64,000 bases of DNA from Actinomycetes bacterium. GTDB taxonomy: Bacteria; Actinomycetota; Acidimicrobiia; Acidimicrobiales; Ilumatobacteraceae. A program made the translations under genes and the position numbers. Of the stretch, positions 61,752-64,000 are shown piece by piece. The notes under the pieces were generated by a model that was given only the letters and a program-made list of their open reading frames with translations, was not told the origin of the DNA and ran no database searches. Within the stretch, counting starts at the first letter, position 1. Each line of letters starts with the position of its first letter. Location of the stretch: assembly GCA_029782355.1 (NCBI GenBank), contig JAKOUY010000029.1, forward strand, positions 120,508-184,507, given 5' to 3'.

Positions 61752-62531
61752 ATGTCGAGCAAGTCGGATCGTCATCTTGTGGCCACCGCCCATGAGACCA
61801 TCGACGCGCTCGTCGCCCGCTCCGGCCGCGAGGCGATCCCAGACAGGCGCACCTTTGTCCAGCAGAAGGAGCACGGAAAGTCCAGGCCCGGACCATTCGC
61901 TCTGTTCGTATCCAGCAACGATCGGTTCGGCCTGCTCCTGTACCTGCTTCTGGTCACCTGCGCTAGTGCCCCGCCGTTCGACGTCGGGCTGCACTCCGCT
62001 GTGTGGGCGCGCAGCCTCGCCGTTCCCGACCCAACCTCTGCCACCGCACGAACCCGCGTGTCGAAGGCTTGGGCACGAATGACCGCTCGGCACCTCATCG
62101 AACGGGGCCGCCGGCACCGCATTGCGACCGTCACCCCCCTCTGTGAGGACGGATCGGGCGTTGCGTACACGAGGCCAACCACGTCGTTCATGAGCATCGA
62201 CCACAGGATCTGGACGGAGGGTCCCTCCAACAAGCAGCGCTGGTACGAGGTGCTCAGCCTGGCCGAGCTGGCCGCTCTCGTGATCGCACACATGAACAGC
62301 GACGATTTCGCGCTTCCTGCCGAGCGAGTCCCGGACTACTACGGGATCTCCCCCGACACATTTCAGCGAGGCGTCAGCGGGCTGAGGAAGAGAGGGCTGC
62401 TCGAGGACCGGTGGAGCCGGAAGACCGCGCCTCTCGCACCGGAGGGGTACACGTACGAACACCGCTACACGCTGAACCCTCCGTTTGGGCCGATGGGCGT
62501 GACCAGCAAGGCGACAGGGGCCATCCGATGA
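61752..62531 (+). CDS. Winged-helix protein of unknown function (first gene of island pair)
   Basis: 259 residues, no recognised family. Two helical DNA-binding-like halves are visible: FGLLLYLLLVTC to KAWARMTARHLIERGRR, then LAALVIAHMNSDDFALPAERVPDYYGISPDTFQRGVSGLRKRGLLEDR (both shortened), the second a clear winged helix. Similar tandem wHTH layouts occur in replication initiators and in regulators of mobile elements. Its TGA overlaps the ATG of the DUF3800-like gene. Lower apparent GC than the left half of the window suggests transfer. Confidence 0.7.
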   Translation: MSSKSDRHLVATAHETIDALVARSGREAIPDRRTFVQQKEHGKSRPGPFALFVSSNDRFGLLLYLLLVTCASAPPFDVGLHSAVWARSLAVPDPTSATARTRVSKAWARMTARHLIERGRRHRIATVTPLCEDGSGVAYTRPTTSFMSIDHRIWTEGPSNKQRWYEVLSLAELAALVIAHMNSDDFALPAERVPDYYGISPDTFQRGVSGLRKRGLLEDRWSRKTAPLAPEGYTYEHRYTLNPPFGPMGVTSKATGAIR

Positions 62532-63127
62532 AGCCCACGAACGTTTCGGACGGTCGACCGATCGTCGGCGACGTCCTTGTTGTGATCGACGAGTCCAGTC
62601 CCAACAACCAGGCGGGGGGCGTGGCCTACGTCGTAACCGCCGCTGCACTGCTCTCGGTGCCAGACGTTGTCGCCGGCCTCACTGACATGTTCCCGGCTTC
62701 GCGCAAGCGTCCCTTCCACTGGGCCAAGGAGGGACCGGAGGCACGGAACGCGATCCTCGACGTCATCGTTTCGACCGGCGTCGTTGCGGTTGCACACTGC
62801 GCGCACGTCTCCCGCAGAGGGCAACTGCCGGTTCGCCTCGAGATGCTCGCCGACCTCAGTGGCTGGGCGGCCATCGAGGGAGCAACGCACGTCATGATCG
62901 AGGCAAGTGATGACGCGACGATCGGTCGCGATCAGAAGGCGCTGCTGGACCGCCACCGAGACAGCGGCGGAGTTCCCTTCACCTACGACTGGCGGTCGAA
63001 ATGCGAGCGGGCACTGTGGGTCGCCGACGCGATCGCGGGCTCGGTTGGCGAGTTCGTCGTCGGCAAGAACGCCTACTGGTACGAGAAGCTGGTCGGCGCT
63101 GGCGCACTCGATCTCAAGTTCCGCTGA
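62528..63127 (+). CDS. DUF3800-like RNase-H-fold protein (second gene of island pair)
   Basis: 199 residues. VLVVIDESSPNNQAG holds the D-E-S opening seen in DUF3800 proteins, YVVTAAALL follows as the second strand, a central EASDDATIGRDQ supplies acidic residues and ALWVADAIAGSVGEFV matches the terminal ADxIAG helix of that family. These form an RNase-H-like active site, so a nuclease is likely. DUF3800 proteins are common in mobile and defence islands. Co-translated with the winged-helix gene; a hairpin follows the stop. Confidence 0.72.
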   Translation: MKPTNVSDGRPIVGDVLVVIDESSPNNQAGGVAYVVTAAALLSVPDVVAGLTDMFPASRKRPFHWAKEGPEARNAILDVIVSTGVVAVAHCAHVSRRGQLPVRLEMLADLSGWAAIEGATHVMIEASDDATIGRDQKALLDRHRDSGGVPFTYDWRSKCERALWVADAIAGSVGEFVVGKNAYWYEKLVGAGALDLKFR

Positions 63128-63140
63128 GGCCTCCAAGAAT

Positions 63141-63206
63141 GCGAGAGTTCCGGCTCCCGTCCTAGGCGACCCGTTCGGGTCCTCGGCCTGGCACTCCGGA
63201 ACTCGC
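63141..63206 (+). terminator. Hairpin after the DUF3800-like gene
   Basis: GCGAGAGTTCCGG pairs with CCGGAACTCGC (one AG bulge) across a 42-nt loop, followed by GTTTTCC. A plausible terminator. The next 189 bp (63207-63395) contain no gene I can support. Confidence 0.45.
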
Positions 63207-63395
63207 GTTTTCCCCGCCGATCAGCACGGCGAGGCAAAGTCATTATCGGCGCCCGCACCGAAAAGATCAACCCGCGCGATCACTGGGCTCCCTGACGAGA
63301 TCGACCACCAGTCGACCGCAGCACAACGACGAAACAAGACTGGACCGCCGCGAAGTCCGTTAGAAGATCTGTTAGAAGTCGGGCTCCGACACGAG

Positions 63396-63431
63396 AAAGC
63401 CCTGGCGGATGTTGCCATCTACCAGGGCTTT
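63396..63431 (-). terminator. Terminator downstream of the tRNA-Met 3' fragment
   Basis: AAAGCCCTGG and CCAGGGCTTT form a perfect 10-bp stem with a 16-nt loop. It sits just past the CCA end of the tRNA fragment, as expected for the native tRNA terminator. Confidence 0.7.
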
Positions 63432-63437
63432 TCTTGG

Positions 63438-63479
63438 TGGCGGGGGCAGGATTTGAACCTGCGACCTTCGGGTTATGAG
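63438..63479 (-). other. Attachment-site core: displaced 3' end of a tRNA-Met gene
   Basis: On the minus strand these 42 bases read from the CAT anticodon loop (CTCATAACC) through the variable loop, T-arm (GGTTCAAATCC) and acceptor 3' strand to an encoded CCA. To the right the sequence abruptly stops matching a tRNA, so the 5' half is missing. This is what an integrase acting on a tRNA 3' end leaves at one junction. The native terminator on the left places the element to the right, where the intact tRNA should lie. Confidence 0.8.
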
Positions 63480-63599
63480 TGCACCGACGCCCCTGCGACC
63501 TCGTGGGCGCTTATCGGCGTTCCCCCTGATGAACGAGCGAATCGGGACCGCCGAGCAACGCTGTCGTAGGCGCCAGTAGGTGCCCGTTGGTGCTCGTCG

Positions 63600-63619
63600 T
63601 GTTGTACGACTGTTGTACG
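63600..63619. repeat. Two direct 9-bp repeats near the att core
   Basis: TGTTGTACG occurs at 63600 and 63611, two bases apart, about 120 bp inside the element side of the att core. Position and spacing suit integrase arm-type binding sites (inference). Confidence 0.45.
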
Positions 63620-63800
63620 GGACGACTCCCGAGCGGCGTCACCGCGCTCGCCTGCGTTGGTCGGTGCAAGGGGTGCTGACAGGCTGCTGACAGCCTTCGG
63701 TCACACTGCGCCGTCGCGGCGGTGGCTCGTCACACGACGGTCGTCGTGATCGAACCCCGCGGCGAGCCTGAGGCGCGTATCGAGTGCTTCGAGGTACTGA

Positions 63801-64000
63801 GAGGCTGTTCGCATAGTTGGCCCAGCTTGGGGTGCAGATCGGCGGGGTTCGGGTGGTTGGGGTCGATAGAATCGACTTGTGACTGAACGTTCGCTCCCGA
63901 CTGTTCCTGCGTGGCGGCCGACGCACGGCGATTTGAGTGATGCGGAGTGGGCGTTGATCGCCGATCTGGTGCAGCCGTGGTGGCGACCCGGTGAGATGGG
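63801..64000 (+). mobile_element. IS5-type insertion sequence, left end and start of transposase
   Basis: A likely IS terminus starts near 63801 (GAGGCTGTTCGCATAGTTGG). The terminal inverted repeat cannot be confirmed because the right end is outside the window. Confidence 0.5.
63879..64000 (+). CDS. IS5-family transposase, N-terminal part (3' end outside window)
   Basis: From GTG, VTERSLPTVPAWRPTHG precedes DLSDAEWALIADLVQPWWRPG, the N-terminal LSDAEWALI block of IS5-type (DUF4096) transposases. The frame is open to the window edge, so catalytic DDE residues are not visible. Confidence 0.8.
   Translation, partial: MTERSLPTVPAWRPTHGDLSDAEWALIADLVQPWWRPGEM

Noticed and set aside
63438..63479. 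Intact tRNA-Met gene
   Set aside because: Only the anticodon loop to CCA is present; the 5' acceptor and D-arm are replaced by unrelated sequence.
63639..63926. Minus-strand frame at the right edge
   Set aside because: It overlaps the IS5 transposase start on the other strand and has Arg/Pro/Ser-rich shadow composition.

Overview
The window is high-GC actinobacterial chromosome. Its content (F420-dependent enzymes, many FadD and acyl-CoA enzymes, a DUF3556 membrane protein, widespread leaderless promoters of the form NANNNT-N6-8-start) best fits an uncultured or marine/soil member of the Acidimicrobiia. The taxonomic call is an inference. No rRNA and no intact tRNA is present.

Layout. 0-3.5 kb: a galactose block (DeoR-type regulator cut by the window edge, sugar ABC ATPase, GalT, convergent GalK). 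3.6-7.1 kb: methyltransferase, aldo/keto reductase, DUF2332 protein, enoyl-CoA hydratase. 7.1-12.5 kb: a 1610-residue multidomain protein (helix-hairpin-helix start, glycine-rich centre, HEIVH metallopeptidase-like end), divergent from a macrodomain protein. 12.7-16.6 kb: acyl-CoA synthetase, then a compact three-gene MNIO/DUF692 operon with a small CxxC peptide, a candidate RiPP pathway, then a SnoaL-like protein. 17-25.4 kb: CrtI-like oxidoreductase, DUF3556 protein and a branched-chain-amino-acid-type ABC importer in which LivH, LivM and LivG are one polypeptide. 25.5-38.3 kb: acyl-CoA synthetases, a PEP-utilising mobile-domain protein, a biotin-dependent carboxylase operon with a divergent transferase subunit, acyl-CoA dehydrogenase, tyrosine phosphatase, small membrane peptides and F420 enzymes. 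38.3-44.4 kb: a nitrosative-stress operon (NsrR-like, YwiC-like, RIC), a 2OG-Fe(II) oxygenase, and an arsenic operon (ArsR, ArsI/CadI, Acr3). 44.4-49.1 kb: MMPL transporter next to a two-component system, and YqhA.

From about 49 kb rightwards the DNA looks less GC-rich and becomes a patchwork: a decayed ridA, a redoxin-protoglobin-MarR unit behind a duplicated operator, an HNH nuclease, a PGM1-type ATP-grasp ligase, a PAS protein, a beta-propeller and a Tiki/EreA-like lipoprotein, then remnants of Fic, IS3, and two tyrosine recombinases. At the right end an overlapping pair (winged-helix protein plus DUF3800-like RNase-H-fold protein) lies between a broken integrase and a displaced 3' end of a tRNA-Met gene, which marks an integrative-element junction. 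An IS5-type transposase runs off the edge.

Two genome-scale signals cross the window. One is a 48-bp hairpin element (12-bp arms CCCATGGGCGCG, 24-nt loop) present eight times in three intergenic regions. The other is a leaderless promoter spacing at 20 gene starts, one of which appears to begin at an ATC codon.
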